In this document: one piece after another, positions 9,550 to 19,107 of the stretch
Layout: each line of letters begins with the position of its first letter
Numbering within the stretch: the first letter of the stretch is position 1
Origin: Verrucosispora sioxanthis
GTDB lineage: Bacteria; Actinomycetota; Actinomycetes; Mycobacteriales; Micromonosporaceae
DNA: 64,000 nt
Assembly (NCBI RefSeq): GCF_010560025.1
Contig: NZ_SAIY01000001.1
Span: 124,001 to 188,000 of the forward strand
Direction of reading: 5' to 3'
Program-made: the position numbers and the translations under genes
The notes under the pieces: generated by a model
The model's database searches: none
Told to the model about the DNA's origin: nothing
Seen by the model: the letters and a program-made list of their open reading frames with translations, nothing else

Positions 9550-10407
9550 ATGCCCTTCGGCTTCATCCTGGCCATCGTCGCCGCCGTCGTCGCAATCGTC
9601 GCCGTCGCCGTCGCCCTGTTCAGCTCGCAACCCCAGGTGCGGCAGATCGGCGTCCTGACCGCGGTCGGCGCTTTGGCCGGCACGGCGATCCTCACCGTCG
9701 CGTCGAGCGCCCACTCGGTGCCGATCCGCTCGGTCGGCATCGTCACCAGCTTCGGCAAGCCGACCGGTGAGGTCACCGGTTCCGGCCTGAAATGGGTCAC
9801 CCCGTGGCAGCGGGTCGGCGAGTGGGACGCCGGGCGGCAGAAGTACGACCACATCGGCAACGACCAGTGCGTGCGGGTACGTACCGGCACCCTCGCGGAC
9901 GCGTGCGTGGAGGTGCTGATCGAGTGGCAGGTCCAGCCCGAGAACGCCCCGCAGCAGTTCATGGACTACAAGGGTGACTTCGAGAGTTTCCGGGGGCAGC
10001 GCGTCGGCGTCCAACTCGACAGCGCGGTCAACGACGCCTTCGCCACCTACAACCCGCTGGAGCGCATCGACTCGAAGACCGGCAACCTGAACGTCGACCT
10101 CAAGCCCTTTTCGGCGAGCATCAAGTCCAACGCCGAGGGGCGGTTGGCCGAGGACGTCGAGATCCTGTCGGTCACCATCACCCGGGTCAACCACGACGAC
10201 AAGACCGAGGGCAACATCAAGGCGTTCCAGGACAAGCTCGCGCAGACGCGCAACCTCGAACAGGACCGCCTCAACGCCGAGATCCAGAAGCAGGTCACCG
10301 AGACCAACGCGACGGTGGACAAGGTGACCCGCTGCCTGGAGATCGCGGACAAGCACGGCAGCTCGCCGGGGCTGTGCATCAACCCGGGCATCATCACCGG
10401 CAAGTGA
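9550..10407 (+). CDS. SPFH/Band 7 (prohibitin-like) membrane protein
   Basis: This 285-residue protein has two hydrophobic segments at the N-terminus (about residues 3-22 and 34-52), then an SPFH/Band 7 domain (RSVGIVTSFGKPTGEVTGSG, AVNDAFATYNPLERID, LAEDVEILSVTITRVNHD) and a short charged coiled region (QTRNLEQDRLNAEIQKQV). Such proteins oligomerise at membranes and form scaffolds for other membrane proteins or proteases. The C-terminal coil is shorter than in flotillins. ATG 9550 follows a purine-rich site. Transcription ends at the strong hairpin at 10470-10506. Confidence 0.83.
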   Translation: MPFGFILAIVAAVVAIVAVAVALFSSQPQVRQIGVLTAVGALAGTAILTVASSAHSVPIRSVGIVTSFGKPTGEVTGSGLKWVTPWQRVGEWDAGRQKYDHIGNDQCVRVRTGTLADACVEVLIEWQVQPENAPQQFMDYKGDFESFRGQRVGVQLDSAVNDAFATYNPLERIDSKTGNLNVDLKPFSASIKSNAEGRLAEDVEILSVTITRVNHDDKTEGNIKAFQDKLAQTRNLEQDRLNAEIQKQVTETNATVDKVTRCLEIADKHGSSPGLCINPGIITGK

Positions 10408-10469
10408 GGCGGCGGCCGGGGGACGTCGCGGACACCGTCGGGATGGCGGGAGACCGCTCCGCGGACAGT

Positions 10470-10506
10470 GCCGCCCGCCCTCACCGGTCGGGTGAGGGCG
10501 GGCGGC
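10470..10506. terminator. Strong bidirectional hairpin between convergent genes
   Basis: A perfect 16-bp GC stem (GCCGCCCGCCCTCACC and its complement) with a 5-nt loop lies between the converging SPFH and aminotransferase genes. There is no clear U-tract, as is usual for actinobacterial terminators. Confidence 0.75.
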
Positions 10507-10557
10507 GGGCGCCGGCCGCACACCGGCGAGCCGTCCGGTGCGACGTGGCCGGCGCGG

Positions 10558-11595
10558 TCAGGAGGTGAGCGCGTCGAGGGCCAGGTCGACGTCCTCGGTG
10601 GTGGAGTAGAGATGGAACGAGGCCCGGACGCGACCGGCCCGCACCGCCGCGCGTACCCCGGCGCGTTCCAGCTTCTCCTGCGCGCCGGGCACCTCGACGG
10701 TGACGATCGCGCTGTGCCCGGGTGGCTGCCCCAGACCGGCGAGGAAGCGGTTGGCCAACGCCACGTCGTACGCCCGCACCTGCTCGACACCGATCTCCAG
10801 CAGCAGCTCCAGAGCGGGTACGGCACCCACCCAGCTGAACCAGGCCGGTGACAGGTCGAACCGGCGGGCGTCGTCGGCCAGCCGCAGCGGCGGCCCGTAG
10901 TAGGAGGCATGCGGATCGCGGCCCGCGTACCAGCCGGCGGCGTCGGGTCGCAGCCGGTCCCGCAGCCCGGGAGCCAGGTAGGCGAAGGCGGTGCCCCGGG
11001 GAGCCATCAGCCACTTGTACCCGCCGGCCACCACGACGTCGGCACGGGCCGCGTCGAACGGCAGCCAGCCGCAGGCCTGGGTGGCGTCCACCGCGACGAG
11101 CGCGCCGTGCGCCCGGGCCGCCGCGACGATCTCGTCGTACGCGGCGACAGTGCCGTCGGCGGACTGCACCAGGCTGAACGCCACCAGGTCGGTGTCCGCG
11201 TCGATCGAGGCGGCCAGCTCGGCCAGCGCGACGGTGCGTACCTCGACGCCCCGCTCGGCCTGGACCAGCCAGGGGAACAGGTTGGAGGTGAACTCGACCT
11301 CGGGCACCAGCACCCGGGCACCGGTGGGCAGCGCGGCGGCGACCGGCGCCAGCAACTGGGAGACGGTGGCACCGACGGCGACGTCGGCCACCGGCACCGC
11401 GACCAGGTCGGCGAACGCCGTTCGACACCGGTCGGTGGCGGTGCCCCAGTCCTCCCACGCTCCCCGCCCCACCCGCCAGGCGGCCAGCGCGTCCTGCAAC
11501 GCGTCCCAGGCCGGGTCGGGCGGCAACCCGTAGCTGGCGGTGTTCAGCCAGCCCGGCTGCGGTTGCCACAACTTCTGTGCCTGCTCCAGATCCAC
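10558..11595 (-). CDS. Class V aminotransferase-fold PLP enzyme
   Basis: This 345-residue PLP-dependent enzyme belongs to the class V aminotransferase / cysteine desulfurase-like fold. The PLP-binding lysine is visible in VVVAGGYKWLMAPRGTAF (about residue 193), preceded by the cofactor-pairing Asp in LVAVDATQACGWLPFD. A substrate-anchoring N-terminal segment reads GWLNTASYGLPP. It lacks the cysteine loop that would mark an IscS-type desulfurase, so an aminotransferase or lyase acting on an unknown substrate is more likely. ATG 11595 is the natural start. It sits downstream of dnaE with an apparently separate function. Confidence 0.82.
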   Translation of the reverse strand: MDLEQAQKLWQPQPGWLNTASYGLPPDPAWDALQDALAAWRVGRGAWEDWGTATDRCRTAFADLVAVPVADVAVGATVSQLLAPVAAALPTGARVLVPEVEFTSNLFPWLVQAERGVEVRTVALAELAASIDADTDLVAFSLVQSADGTVAAYDEIVAAARAHGALVAVDATQACGWLPFDAARADVVVAGGYKWLMAPRGTAFAYLAPGLRDRLRPDAAGWYAGRDPHASYYGPPLRLADDARRFDLSPAWFSWVGAVPALELLLEIGVEQVRAYDVALANRFLAGLGQPPGHSAIVTVEVPGAQEKLERAGVRAAVRAGRVRASFHLYSTTEDVDLALDALTS

Positions 11596-11691
11596 ACCCC
11601 GACGCTAGTGGCCCCGCCTCCCACCCCTAAGCGCCAATCCCCCCCTCGTGGCCCCCACCCCTTATCCCCCACCCGGAGGGGTACGGGGACG

Positions 11692-14600
11692 TCAGGTGAC
11701 GTTGGCGGGGCCCAGGACGCTTTTCAGGTCGGCCATGAGGGCGGTGGTGGCGGCCACGCGGACCGGGCTCAGGCGCAGGGTGGTGGAGCGGGTGCCGTTG
11801 AGAAGTTTGACGTGCACCTCGGCGTCGCCGGGGTGCAGCACCAGGGTCTCCCTGAGGCGTTCCACGAGCGGTGGGGTGCAGCGGGTCACCGGGATGGTGA
11901 GGGTGACCGGCTTGTTCGTCGTGCTGGTGCTGACGTCCGGCAGGGACATGTCCATCGCCATGATGCGCGGGGTGTCGTCGCGCCGGTCGACCCGGCCCTT
12001 GACCACCACGATCGCGTCCTCGGCGATGTACTGCCCGATCACCTCGTAGGTGTTCGGGAAGAACAACGTCTCCACGCCGCCGGCCAGGTCCTCCAGGGTG
12101 GCCGAGGCCCACGCCCGCCCCTGCTTGGTGACCCGTCGCTGCACGCCGGAGAGGATGCCGGCGAGGGTGACCACCGCGCCGTCGGGCACGGTGCCCTCCT
12201 CCGACAGCGCAGCGATGGTGGTGTCGGCCGCCGCACCGAGGATGTGTTCCAACCCGAACAGGGGGTGGTCGGAGACGTACAGGCCGAGCATCTCGCGCTC
12301 GAAGGCGAGCTTGTCCCGCTTGTCCCACTCCCCCTCGGCGATGACCGGCATGACCGTGGTGTTCGTCGCCACCTCGGCGTCACCGAAGCCCGCGCCGAAC
12401 AGGTCGTACTGCCCGACGGCCTCCTTGCGCTTGACGTCGGCGTACGCGTCGATGGCGTCGGCGTGCACGGCGAGCAGGCCCTTGCGGGGGTGCTTCAGCG
12501 AGTCGAACGCCCCCGCCTTGATCAAGGATTCGATGGTCTTCTTGTTGCAGACCACCGCGTCCACCTTGGACAGGAAGTCGTAGAAGTCGGCGTACTCGCC
12601 CTTCTCCTCGCGGCAGCGCATGATCGCGGCGACCACGTTCGCGCCGACGTTGCGGATCGCGCCGAGGCCGAAGCGGATCTCCCGGCCGACCGGGGTGAAC
12701 GGGCCGGCCGAGGTGTTCACGTCCGGCGGCAGCACCTGGATGCCCATCCGCCGGCACTCCGACAGGTACATGGCCATCTTGTCCTTGTCGTCACCGACGG
12801 AGGTCAGCAGCGCCGCCATGTACTCGGCCGGGTAGTTGGCCTTCAGGTAGCCGGTCCAGTACGACACCAGCCCGTAGCCGGCGGTGTGCGCCTTGTTGAA
12901 GGCGTAGTCGGCGAACGGGACGAGGATGTCCCACAGGGTCTTGATGGCCTCGTCGGAGTAGCCGTTGCTCCGCATCCCGTCGCGGAACGGAATGAACTCC
13001 TTGTCGAGGACCTCCTTCTTCTTCTTGCCCATCGCCCGGCGCAGCAGGTCGGCCTTGCCGAGGCTGTACCCGGCGAGCACCTGGGCGGCGCGCTGCACCT
13101 GCTCCTGGTAGACGATCAGACCGTAGGTCGGGCCGAGGATCTCCTCCAGCGGCTCGGCCAGCTCCGGGTGGATCGGGGTGATCTCCTGGAGCCCGTTCTT
13201 GCGCAGCGCGTAGTTGGTGTGCGAGTTGGCACCCATCGGGCCGGGTCGGTAGAGCGCCAGGACGGCGGAGATGTCCTCGAAGTTGTCCGGCTTCATCAGC
13301 CGCAGCAGCGACCGCATCGGCCCGCCGTCGAGCTGGAACACGCCGAGGGTGTCGCCCCGGGCCAGCAACTCGTACGTCGGTTTGTCGTCCAACGGCAGTT
13401 TGAGCAGGTCGACCTTGAGTCCGTGGTTGAGCTCGATGTTCTTCAGCGCGTCGTCGATGATGGTCAGGTTGCGCAGGCCGAGGAAGTCCATCTTCAACAA
13501 CCCGAGCGACTCACACGTCGGGTAGTCGAACTGGGTGATGATCGCCCCGTCGGCGTCCCGGCGCATCAGCGGGATGTGCTCGATGATCGGCTCGGCGGAC
13601 ATGATGACGCCGGCGGCGTGCACCCCGGTCTGCCGGATCAGCCCCTCGATGCCCTTGGCGGTGTCGATCACCTTGCGGACGTCGGGGTCGGACTCGTACA
13701 GCCCGCGGATCTCGCCGGCCTCGGCGTAGCGCGGGTGCTTCGGGTCGAAGATGCCGGTGAGCGGGATGTCCTTGCCCATCACCGCCGGTGGCATCGCCTT
13801 GGTGATCCGGTCGCCGACCGCGTACGGGTAGCCGAGCACCCGGGCCGAGTCCTTGATCGCGGCCTTCGCCTTGATCGTGCCGAAGGTGGCGATCTGGGCG
13901 ACCTTGTCCTCGCCCCACTTGTCGGTGACGTACTTGATGACCTCACCGCGCCGACGCTCGTCGAAGTCGATGTCGACATCCGGCATGGAGACCCGCTCGG
14001 GGTTGAGGAAACGCTCGAAGATCAGCCCGTGCGGGATCGGGTCCAGGTCGGTGATGCCCAGGGCGTACGCGACCAGGGATCCGGCTGCGGAACCACGGCC
14101 CGGACCGACGGCGATGCCCTGCGCCTTGGCCCACTGGATGAAGTCGGCCACCACGAGGAAGTACGACGGGAAGCCCATCTGGATGATGACACCCAGCTCG
14201 TACTCGGCCTGCACGACGTGCCCCTCGGGGATGCCCTCCGGGTACCGGCGGGCCAGGCCGGCGAAGGTCTCCTTGCGGAACCAGGACTCCTCGGTCTCGC
14301 CCTCGGGGACCGGGAAGCGCGGCATCAGGTTGTGGAACTCGAACATCCCGGCCGGGTCGACCCGTTCCGCCACCAGCAGCGTGTTGCGGCAGCCCTCCAG
14401 CCAGGCGTCGGAGTGGTCCACGCCGCGCATCTCGTCGGCGGACTTGATGTAGTAGCCGCTGCCGCCGAACTTGAACCGGTTCGGGTCGGCGACGTTGCTG
14501 CCGGTCTGTACGCACAGCAGCACGTCGTGCGCCTCGGACTGCGCCTCGTGGGTGTAGTGCGAGTCGTTGGTGACCACCGGCGGGATGTTCAGCTTGCGGC

Positions 14601-15225
14601 CGATCTCCAGCAGCCCGTCGCGGACCCGCTTCTCGATGTCCAGGCCGTGGTCCATCAGCTCCAGGAAGTAGTTCTCCCTGCCGAAGATCTCCTGGTACTT
14701 CGCGGCGGCTTCGAGGGCCTGCGCGTCGTGGCCGAGCCGCAGCCGGGTCTGCACCTCACCGGAGGGGCAGCCGGTGGTGGCCATCAGTCCGTCGGCGTAC
14801 TCGGCGAGCAGCTCGGCGTCCATCCGGGGCCACTTGACGAAGTAGCCCTCGGTGTAGGAGCGCGAGGTCAGCGCGAACAGGTTGTGCAGGCCGGTCTTGT
14901 TGCGCGCCCAGATGGTCTTGTGGGTGTAGCCACCGCTGCCGGAGACGTCGTCGCTCTTCTGCTCCGGCCGGCCCCACCGCACCCGCGACTTGTGGAACCG
15001 TGACTCCGGCGCCACGTACGCCTCGATGCCCAGGATCGGGGTCACCCCGGCGGCCATCGCCTGCTTGTAGAAGTCGTTCGCGCCGTGCATGTTGCCGTGG
15101 TCGGTCATCGCCACCGCCGGCATCCCCTGCCGCTTGACCTCGGCGAACAGGTCCTTGAGCCGGGCCGCCCCGTCGAGCATCGAGTACTCCGTGTGCACGT
15201 GCAGATGCGCGAACGAATCGCCCAT
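11692..15225 (-). CDS. dnaE: DNA polymerase III alpha subunit
   Basis: This 1177-residue protein is the replicative polymerase catalytic subunit (DnaE1 type). It starts with the PHP domain ([18 protein letters not shown], about residues 5-22). The palm carries the metal-binding aspartates in [12 protein letters not shown] (about residue 415) after the [18 protein letters not shown] loop. The fingers and helix-hairpin-helix regions follow, and an OB fold sits near the C-terminus ([15 protein letters not shown]). The length and domain order match actinobacterial DnaE1 (about 1180 residues) rather than the shorter error-prone DnaE2. ATG 15225 gives the canonical N-terminus. Confidence 0.97.
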   Translation of the reverse strand: MGDSFAHLHVHTEYSMLDGAARLKDLFAEVKRQGMPAVAMTDHGNMHGANDFYKQAMAAGVTPILGIEAYVAPESRFHKSRVRWGRPEQKSDDVSGSGGYTHKTIWARNKTGLHNLFALTSRSYTEGYFVKWPRMDAELLAEYADGLMATTGCPSGEVQTRLRLGHDAQALEAAAKYQEIFGRENYFLELMDHGLDIEKRVRDGLLEIGRKLNIPPVVTNDSHYTHEAQSEAHDVLLCVQTGSNVADPNRFKFGGSGYYIKSADEMRGVDHSDAWLEGCRNTLLVAERVDPAGMFEFHNLMPRFPVPEGETEESWFRKETFAGLARRYPEGIPEGHVVQAEYELGVIIQMGFPSYFLVVADFIQWAKAQGIAVGPGRGSAAGSLVAYALGITDLDPIPHGLIFERFLNPERVSMPDVDIDFDERRRGEVIKYVTDKWGEDKVAQIATFGTIKAKAAIKDSARVLGYPYAVGDRITKAMPPAVMGKDIPLTGIFDPKHPRYAEAGEIRGLYESDPDVRKVIDTAKGIEGLIRQTGVHAAGVIMSAEPIIEHIPLMRRDADGAIITQFDYPTCESLGLLKMDFLGLRNLTIIDDALKNIELNHGLKVDLLKLPLDDKPTYELLARGDTLGVFQLDGGPMRSLLRLMKPDNFEDISAVLALYRPGPMGANSHTNYALRKNGLQEITPIHPELAEPLEEILGPTYGLIVYQEQVQRAAQVLAGYSLGKADLLRRAMGKKKKEVLDKEFIPFRDGMRSNGYSDEAIKTLWDILVPFADYAFNKAHTAGYGLVSYWTGYLKANYPAEYMAALLTSVGDDKDKMAMYLSECRRMGIQVLPPDVNTSAGPFTPVGREIRFGLGAIRNVGANVVAAIMRCREEKGEYADFYDFLSKVDAVVCNKKTIESLIKAGAFDSLKHPRKGLLAVHADAIDAYADVKRKEAVGQYDLFGAGFGDAEVATNTTVMPVIAEGEWDKRDKLAFEREMLGLYVSDHPLFGLEHILGAAADTTIAALSEEGTVPDGAVVTLAGILSGVQRRVTKQGRAWASATLEDLAGGVETLFFPNTYEVIGQYIAEDAIVVVKGRVDRRDDTPRIMAMDMSLPDVSTSTTNKPVTLTIPVTRCTPPLVERLRETLVLHPGDAEVHVKLLNGTRSTTLRLSPVRVAATTALMADLKSVLGPANVT

Positions 15226-15453
15226 GCGGAGGCCCCCCGGTTCGGATGATCGAGTCGGTCGGCGCTAACCCTAACCCCGCCGTCGCCGGTCGCTCCAGCG
15301 CGCCGCGCGCGGCGCTCGCCGGTCCGCTCGACCCGCCTCGGCGACGGCACCGACGCCCGTGCCGTGTCGGCTGGTGGACTCGGGGCCGGACACGGCGGTC
15401 GCGGCGGCGTAGCCTGAACGCCACCGCAACACCGGCGAGCACGGGACGGCGCG

Positions 15454-15996
15454 ATGACCCTCGCGGACGGGATCGACGACCTGGCCGCAGCCGCGGCGCG
15501 CGGCGACCCGGCGGCCCTGGACACGCTGCTCGCGGCGGTGCGTCCGGAGGTGCTGCGGCTGTGTGGTCGGCTGCTGCCCAACCGGGAGGACGCGGAGGAG
15601 GCCTGCCAGGACGCGCTGCTCGCGGTGGCGCACGGCATCCACCGGTTCGAGGGCCGCTCGTCATTTCACACCTGGCTGTACCGGCTGACCGCCAACCGGG
15701 CCCGCTCGACCTACCGGGCGCTGCGCCGACGGTGGCTGATGGAGACCGCCGGGGCCCCGCTGCCGGACCGGCCCGACCCGCGCCGCACCAGCGTGGTCGC
15801 CGGTACCCGACTCGATCTGCTGGAGGCCCTCGACGCGGTCCGACCGGACCTGGCCGAGGCGCTGACCCTGCGGGACGTGCTCGACCTCGACTATCGCGAG
15901 ATCGCCGAGTTGCTCGACATCCCCGTGGGCACGGTCAAGTCCCGCATCCACGAGGCCCGCCGGCAGGTCCGGCAGCGGCTCACCGGTGCCGGCTGA
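15454..15996 (+). CDS. RNA polymerase sigma factor, ECF (sigma-70 family)
   Basis: This 180-residue sigma factor shows region 2 (VLRLCGRLLPNREDAEEACQ and the aromatic promoter-melting stretch FHTWLYRLTANRARSTYR) and region 4 (DVLDLDYREIAELLDIPVGT, then VKSRIHEARRQVRQRL). Region 3 is absent, as in the extracytoplasmic-function group. No anti-sigma factor with a zinc-binding HxxxCxxC motif is visible next to it. The following gene overlaps its 3' end and encodes an exported protein. ATG 15454 gives a normal N-terminus. Confidence 0.9.
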   Translation: MTLADGIDDLAAAAARGDPAALDTLLAAVRPEVLRLCGRLLPNREDAEEACQDALLAVAHGIHRFEGRSSFHTWLYRLTANRARSTYRALRRRWLMETAGAPLPDRPDPRRTSVVAGTRLDLLEALDAVRPDLAEALTLRDVLDLDYREIAELLDIPVGTVKSRIHEARRQVRQRLTGAG

Positions 15997-16558
15997 CCAG
16001 GCCGGCCCGCGCCGCCTGGCGGTGCTGGCCCTGGCCGTCGGGATCGTCGCGGGTGCCGCCGGTTGCCGCCGAGCCGGTCGCGCCGCTGCCGGTACGCCCA
16101 CCCGCGTCCACCACCGCAGCACCGCAGTCTGCCCCGTCGCCGGTGCCGCCTTTCCGTCGACGGCCCGGCCGAGCGGAACACCTGTCGGCGCCCCACCGGC
16201 GGTCGGGACGGTGCCGACCGTGCGGTCGACTCCGGCGCCCCGCCCGCCCACCCCGCGACGGAGCACCCGTTCCCCGACACCCGCCACCAGCATGTCCGAG
16301 TCCTGCCTCGGCGCGGTCCGGTACGAGTTGCCCCTGTCCGACCCCGGGCCGTTGCCGTCGTCGCTCTGCTTCGCCACCGGCGGGGTGCTGCGCCTGCGGG
16401 ACATCGGCCCGGGTGAGGTCACGGTGGACCGCGAGGACCTGGTGGACAGCAACTACGAGGCCGGTGTGGTCGATCTCCGGTTCCTCCGGACCGGCACCGT
16501 GGACGTGTTCATTCCCCGGGAGGCGGGCACCCACGTGCTCACGGTGGTGGTGCGATGA
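15986..16558 (+). CDS. Small exported protein (possible lipoprotein) overlapping the sigma gene
   Basis: This 190-residue protein starts at a GTG inside the end of the sigma factor gene (11-bp overlap), so it is probably translationally coupled to it. The N-terminus looks like a signal peptide (RRLAVLALAVGIVAGAAGC), which could be a weak lipobox. A Pro/Ala/Thr-rich linker follows, and then a folded part beginning around SESCLGAVRYELPLSD and ending VDVFIPREAGTHVLTVVVR, which looks like an all-beta domain. Between about 16060 and 16150 another frame encodes a more typical Ala/Pro linker (AEPVAPLPVRPPASTTAAPQ), so a compensating frameshift pair is possible. I recognise no family. Confidence 0.6.
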   Translation: MPADQAGPRRLAVLALAVGIVAGAAGCRRAGRAAAGTPTRVHHRSTAVCPVAGAAFPSTARPSGTPVGAPPAVGTVPTVRSTPAPRPPTPRRSTRSPTPATSMSESCLGAVRYELPLSDPGPLPSSLCFATGGVLRLRDIGPGEVTVDREDLVDSNYEAGVVDLRFLRTGTVDVFIPREAGTHVLTVVVR

Positions 16559-17060
16559 CCGGCTGTCGTACCCGTACCCCGTCGAGCAACGCGTCCACGA
16601 ACTCGTCGCCGGCACCGGGCGGGGGCACGACCTGGGCGTAGAGCAGGCCGGTGGGCGCCCGGGCGGCGGCCTCCACCAGCACCGGGCGCTCGTGTGGGCA
16701 GTCGAAGCGGGCGACCACCCAGTCCAGGCCGCCCAGCCGCACCCGTCGGGGCGAGGTGGGTGTGCAGTCGGCGTGGGGCTGCTCGGCGACGAAGGTGGCC
16801 GGATCGCCGCGGCGGGCGGCGGCCTCCGACAGTCCGAGGAAGGCGCCCGGCACGCGCGGGTCGACGGCCCACCGGCGCGGCTCCGGCGAGATCACCATCG
16901 CGGGTTCGAGGCGGCCGGACGGGTCGTACCGCCCGGCCCAGCCGGTGCCGGCCGCCCGCCAGCCGGCCGGCAGCACGACGGACAGCGGACCACTTCTCGC
17001 CGTACCGCTGGGCGTCGCCGAGTCCGCCGAGACTGTGCCGGCCGCCGCCACCAGGATCAC
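16539..17060 (-). CDS. Exported hypothetical protein
   Basis: This protein of about 173 residues begins in a hydrophobic segment (ILVAAAGTVSA) that looks like a signal peptide. The same frame reads upstream through RWLRAVALTV to the kinase stop at 17102 without a standard start codon, so the true start may lie there or the GTG at 17060 may be used. The mature part contains SGPLSVVLPAGWRAAGTGW and DFxC-like pairing cysteines (ADCTPTS and RFDCPHE), suggesting a small beta-rich domain. It converges on and overlaps the end of the previous gene by 20 bp. No family is recognised. Confidence 0.55.
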   Translation of the reverse strand: MILVAAAGTVSADSATPSGTARSGPLSVVLPAGWRAAGTGWAGRYDPSGRLEPAMVISPEPRRWAVDPRVPGAFLGLSEAAARRGDPATFVAEQPHADCTPTSPRRVRLGGLDWVVARFDCPHERPVLVEAAARAPTGLLYAQVVPPPGAGDEFVDALLDGVRVRQPVIAPPP

Positions 17061-17101
17061 CGTCAGCGCGACCGCACGCAGCCACCGTGTCGGTGCGGCA
17101 G

Positions 17102-17914
17102 CTACCGGGGCGTCGGCGCCGCGGGTACCGGGCGCGGGAGCCGGCCACTGTCCGGTGCTCGGGGCGGTCGGATCCGGGTTTGCCGCGCCGCCGCCAGCAG
17201 GGCCGCGCGGAACGCCTCGGCGTCCAGGTACCTGTCGTCCGGGCGGGTGGCGGTGGCTCGCCGGAGAACCGCCGCCACGGGCTGCGGCACCGGCTGTGCG
17301 AGCAGTCGCCGGCCGAGTCGGCCGAGGGCGTACACGTCGGCGCGCTCGTCGACGACCGCGAGCGGGTCGTCCTGCTCGGGTGCCATGTAACCCGGCGTGC
17401 CGGCGCGCATGGTGAGCCCGGAGGCGACGGCGAGCGCCTTGGCCAGACCCAGGTCGGCGATGACCACTCGTTCACCGTCGGCGGTCGAGCGGAACAGGAT
17501 GTTGCCGGGTGTCAGGTCACGATGCACCACTCGGTGCCGGTGCAGCACCGCCACCCCGGCGGCGATCTCGGCGAGCAGGTTCAGGGCGGTCGCCACGGGA
17601 AGGGGCCCGGCGGCGAGCCGCTCCCGGAGGCTGCCCCCGTCAGCCCAGTCGAGCACCGTGTAGGGCCGTCCGTCCGTCAGTTCCCCCACCACGCGTACCC
17701 GGACCAGCCGGTCGTCCTCCATCCGGCGTAGCAGCCGGGCCTCGTCCAGGAAGCGTTCCCGGACGCGAACGTCGTGGTGCCAGTTCTCCGCCAGCACCTT
17801 GATCGCCACCCGGATCTCCAGCCTCGGGTCGTACGCCAGCCAGACGGTCGCGAACGAGCCCACCCCGAGCAGGCGCTCCACCCGGTACGCCCCGATCCGC
17901 CCCGGCACCCCCAC
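17102..17914 (-). CDS. Serine/threonine protein kinase, cytosolic, no sensor domain
   Basis: This protein of about 270 residues is a Hanks-type kinase. The glycine loop reads LLGVGSFATVW (about residue 13), the ATP-binding lysine is in VAIKVLAE, the catalytic loop is HRDLTPGNILF (Asp kept, Thr in place of the usual Lys), and the metal-binding motif is DLGLAK (a DFG variant). APE is present as YMAPEQDD. The chain ends soon after the kinase fold with no membrane segment or PASTA repeats. The frame continues upstream to 18385 antisense to the next gene. GTG 17914 or 17908 gives the kinase N-terminus. Neighbouring small exported proteins may be coregulated. Confidence 0.83.
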   Translation of the reverse strand: MGVPGRIGAYRVERLLGVGSFATVWLAYDPRLEIRVAIKVLAENWHHDVRVRERFLDEARLLRRMEDDRLVRVRVVGELTDGRPYTVLDWADGGSLRERLAAGPLPVATALNLLAEIAAGVAVLHRHRVVHRDLTPGNILFRSTADGERVVIADLGLAKALAVASGLTMRAGTPGYMAPEQDDPLAVVDERADVYALGRLGRRLLAQPVPQPVAAVLRRATATRPDDRYLDAEAFRAALLAAARQTRIRPPRAPDSGRLPRPVPAAPTPR

Positions 17915-18056
17915 CCGCCCCACCCCACCCTCTCCCGCAACCCTCCCCCTCCCCCGTCCCCGCAGCAACCACCCCGGCGGATGGGGACGGGGCGAACCGC
18001 AGGGGTGGCTGGGGAGACGAAGAGAGTAGGAACTCGATGCCGAGGAGGCGATTTCT

Positions 18057-18629
18057 GTGCACCGTTTCGCGTATGTCGCAGTCGCGACCGTTCTTGGCCT
18101 CGCCGGGGCAGCTCCGGCGCAGGCCGCACCACTGCCGCGTTCGGCTCCCTCGGTGGTGGTGGGCGCGCAGCCGCCGGTCACCACCGACACCGGTGTGTTG
18201 AGCGTGCGGGGCGCCGGGCCGTACCGGATCGGTGCCGGTCTCGACCGGCTCACCGCCGCCGGAATGATCGACTGGTCCGTCGCCACCTGCGACGGCGTGG
18301 TCCGGGCTGGTGCGACCGGCGCCTGGGCGGGCGTGATCCTGTTGGCCTTCCGGCACGGCCGGCTGGTCGAGGTGACCACCGCCACCGTCCCGCCCTACTC
18401 CCCCGCCGGTGCGGGAGTCGGCATGACCTTCGCCGACCTGGAGACGATCTACGGCCCGCGCGGCGGCCTGATCAGCAACGACGCGGGCACCGCAACGGCG
18501 TACCTGGTGCGGGTGGGCGCGCGGGTGGAACTGTTCACCGGGCATCCGATCCGGTCCGGCGTGGGCGCCTTCCAGGTCGGTCCGGCGTCCTTCGTGGAAC
18601 GTGGCTTCCGGCAGGGCGGCACCTGCTGA
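18057..18629 (+). CDS. Secreted hypothetical protein
   Basis: This 190-residue protein has a clear Sec signal peptide (FAYVAVATVLGLAGAAPAQA, cleavage around residue 24) and a small globular part with two cysteines (VATCDGVV and the terminal GGTC) that may form a disulfide. GTG 18057 is preceded by GAGGAGG at 8 nt. It diverges from the Ser/Thr kinase gene. The motif GVGMTFADLETIYGPRGGLI recurs, to my recollection, in exported actinobacterial proteins of unknown function. Function unknown. Confidence 0.72.
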   Translation: MHRFAYVAVATVLGLAGAAPAQAAPLPRSAPSVVVGAQPPVTTDTGVLSVRGAGPYRIGAGLDRLTAAGMIDWSVATCDGVVRAGATGAWAGVILLAFRHGRLVEVTTATVPPYSPAGAGVGMTFADLETIYGPRGGLISNDAGTATAYLVRVGARVELFTGHPIRSGVGAFQVGPASFVERGFRQGGTC

Positions 18630-18652
18630 GGCGGCCTACGGAGGGACGGGGA

Positions 18653-18694
18653 GACGACGCGGGGCGTCCGGTCATCCGGGCGCCCCGCGTCGTC
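18653..18694. terminator. Terminator hairpin after the secreted protein gene
   Basis: A perfect 14-bp stem (GACGACGCGGGGCG and complement) with a 14-nt loop lies 24 bp after the stop at 18629 and ahead of the PadR gene. Confidence 0.65.
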
Positions 18695-18743
18695 GGGCAC
18701 GGGACGGGCCAGTTACATCGTTGCGTGCTAGACAATGGTGTGT

Positions 18744-18763
18744 GTCGCACAGTATCGTGTGAC
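18744..18763. promoter_or_regulatory. Imperfect inverted repeat at the padR start (candidate operator)
   Basis: GTCGCAC-N6-GTGTGAC (6 of 7 pairs) ends 2 bp before the PadR start codon. PadR proteins usually repress their own promoters, so this is a candidate autoregulatory site. Its position would also block a leaderless or very short-leader transcript. Confidence 0.45.
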
Positions 18764-18765
18764 GC

Positions 18766-19107
18766 ATGGTCAGCGATGACGTGTTACGGACCCACCTACA
18801 GGAACTACGTCGGGGCACCGTGGTGGTGGCCAGCCTGGTCGCGCTGCGCCGACCCGACTACGGCTACGCACTGCTGCAACGACTCACCGGACACGGCTTC
18901 CCGGTCGACGCGAACACCCTCTATCCCCTGCTGCGACGGCTGGAGGAGCAGGGGCTGCTGACCAGCGAGTGGAACACCGAGGAGAGCCGGCCTCGGAAGT
19001 TCTACCGCACCAGCGACTCCGGCAAGCAGGTGCTGGAACGCCTGCTCGACGACCTCGCCGCCGTACAGACCTCCCTGCGCACCCTGATCGAAGGAGCCCC
19101 CGAATGA
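18766..19107 (+). CDS. PadR family transcriptional regulator
   Basis: This 113-residue regulator has the PadR winged helix (RRPDYGYALLQRLTGHGFPV, NTLYPLLRRLEEQGLL, ESRPRKFYRTSDSG) and a short C-terminal dimerisation helix, i.e. the subfamily 2 form. Its stop overlaps the start of the next gene by 4 bp (ATGA). That next gene encodes a membrane protein with a HAAS-type prefix, a pairing that is widespread in Gram-positive bacteria. I infer that PadR controls the two-gene unit, perhaps in response to envelope-active compounds. Confidence 0.9.
   Translation: MVSDDVLRTHLQELRRGTVVVASLVALRRPDYGYALLQRLTGHGFPVDANTLYPLLRRLEEQGLLTSEWNTEESRPRKFYRTSDSGKQVLERLLDDLAAVQTSLRTLIEGAPE

Noticed and set aside
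11627..15003. Very long plus-strand open frame antisense to dnaE
   Set aside because: It is a GC-rich shadow of dnaE, with no start site or protein family and with biased composition (Val/Asp/Gly/His-rich).
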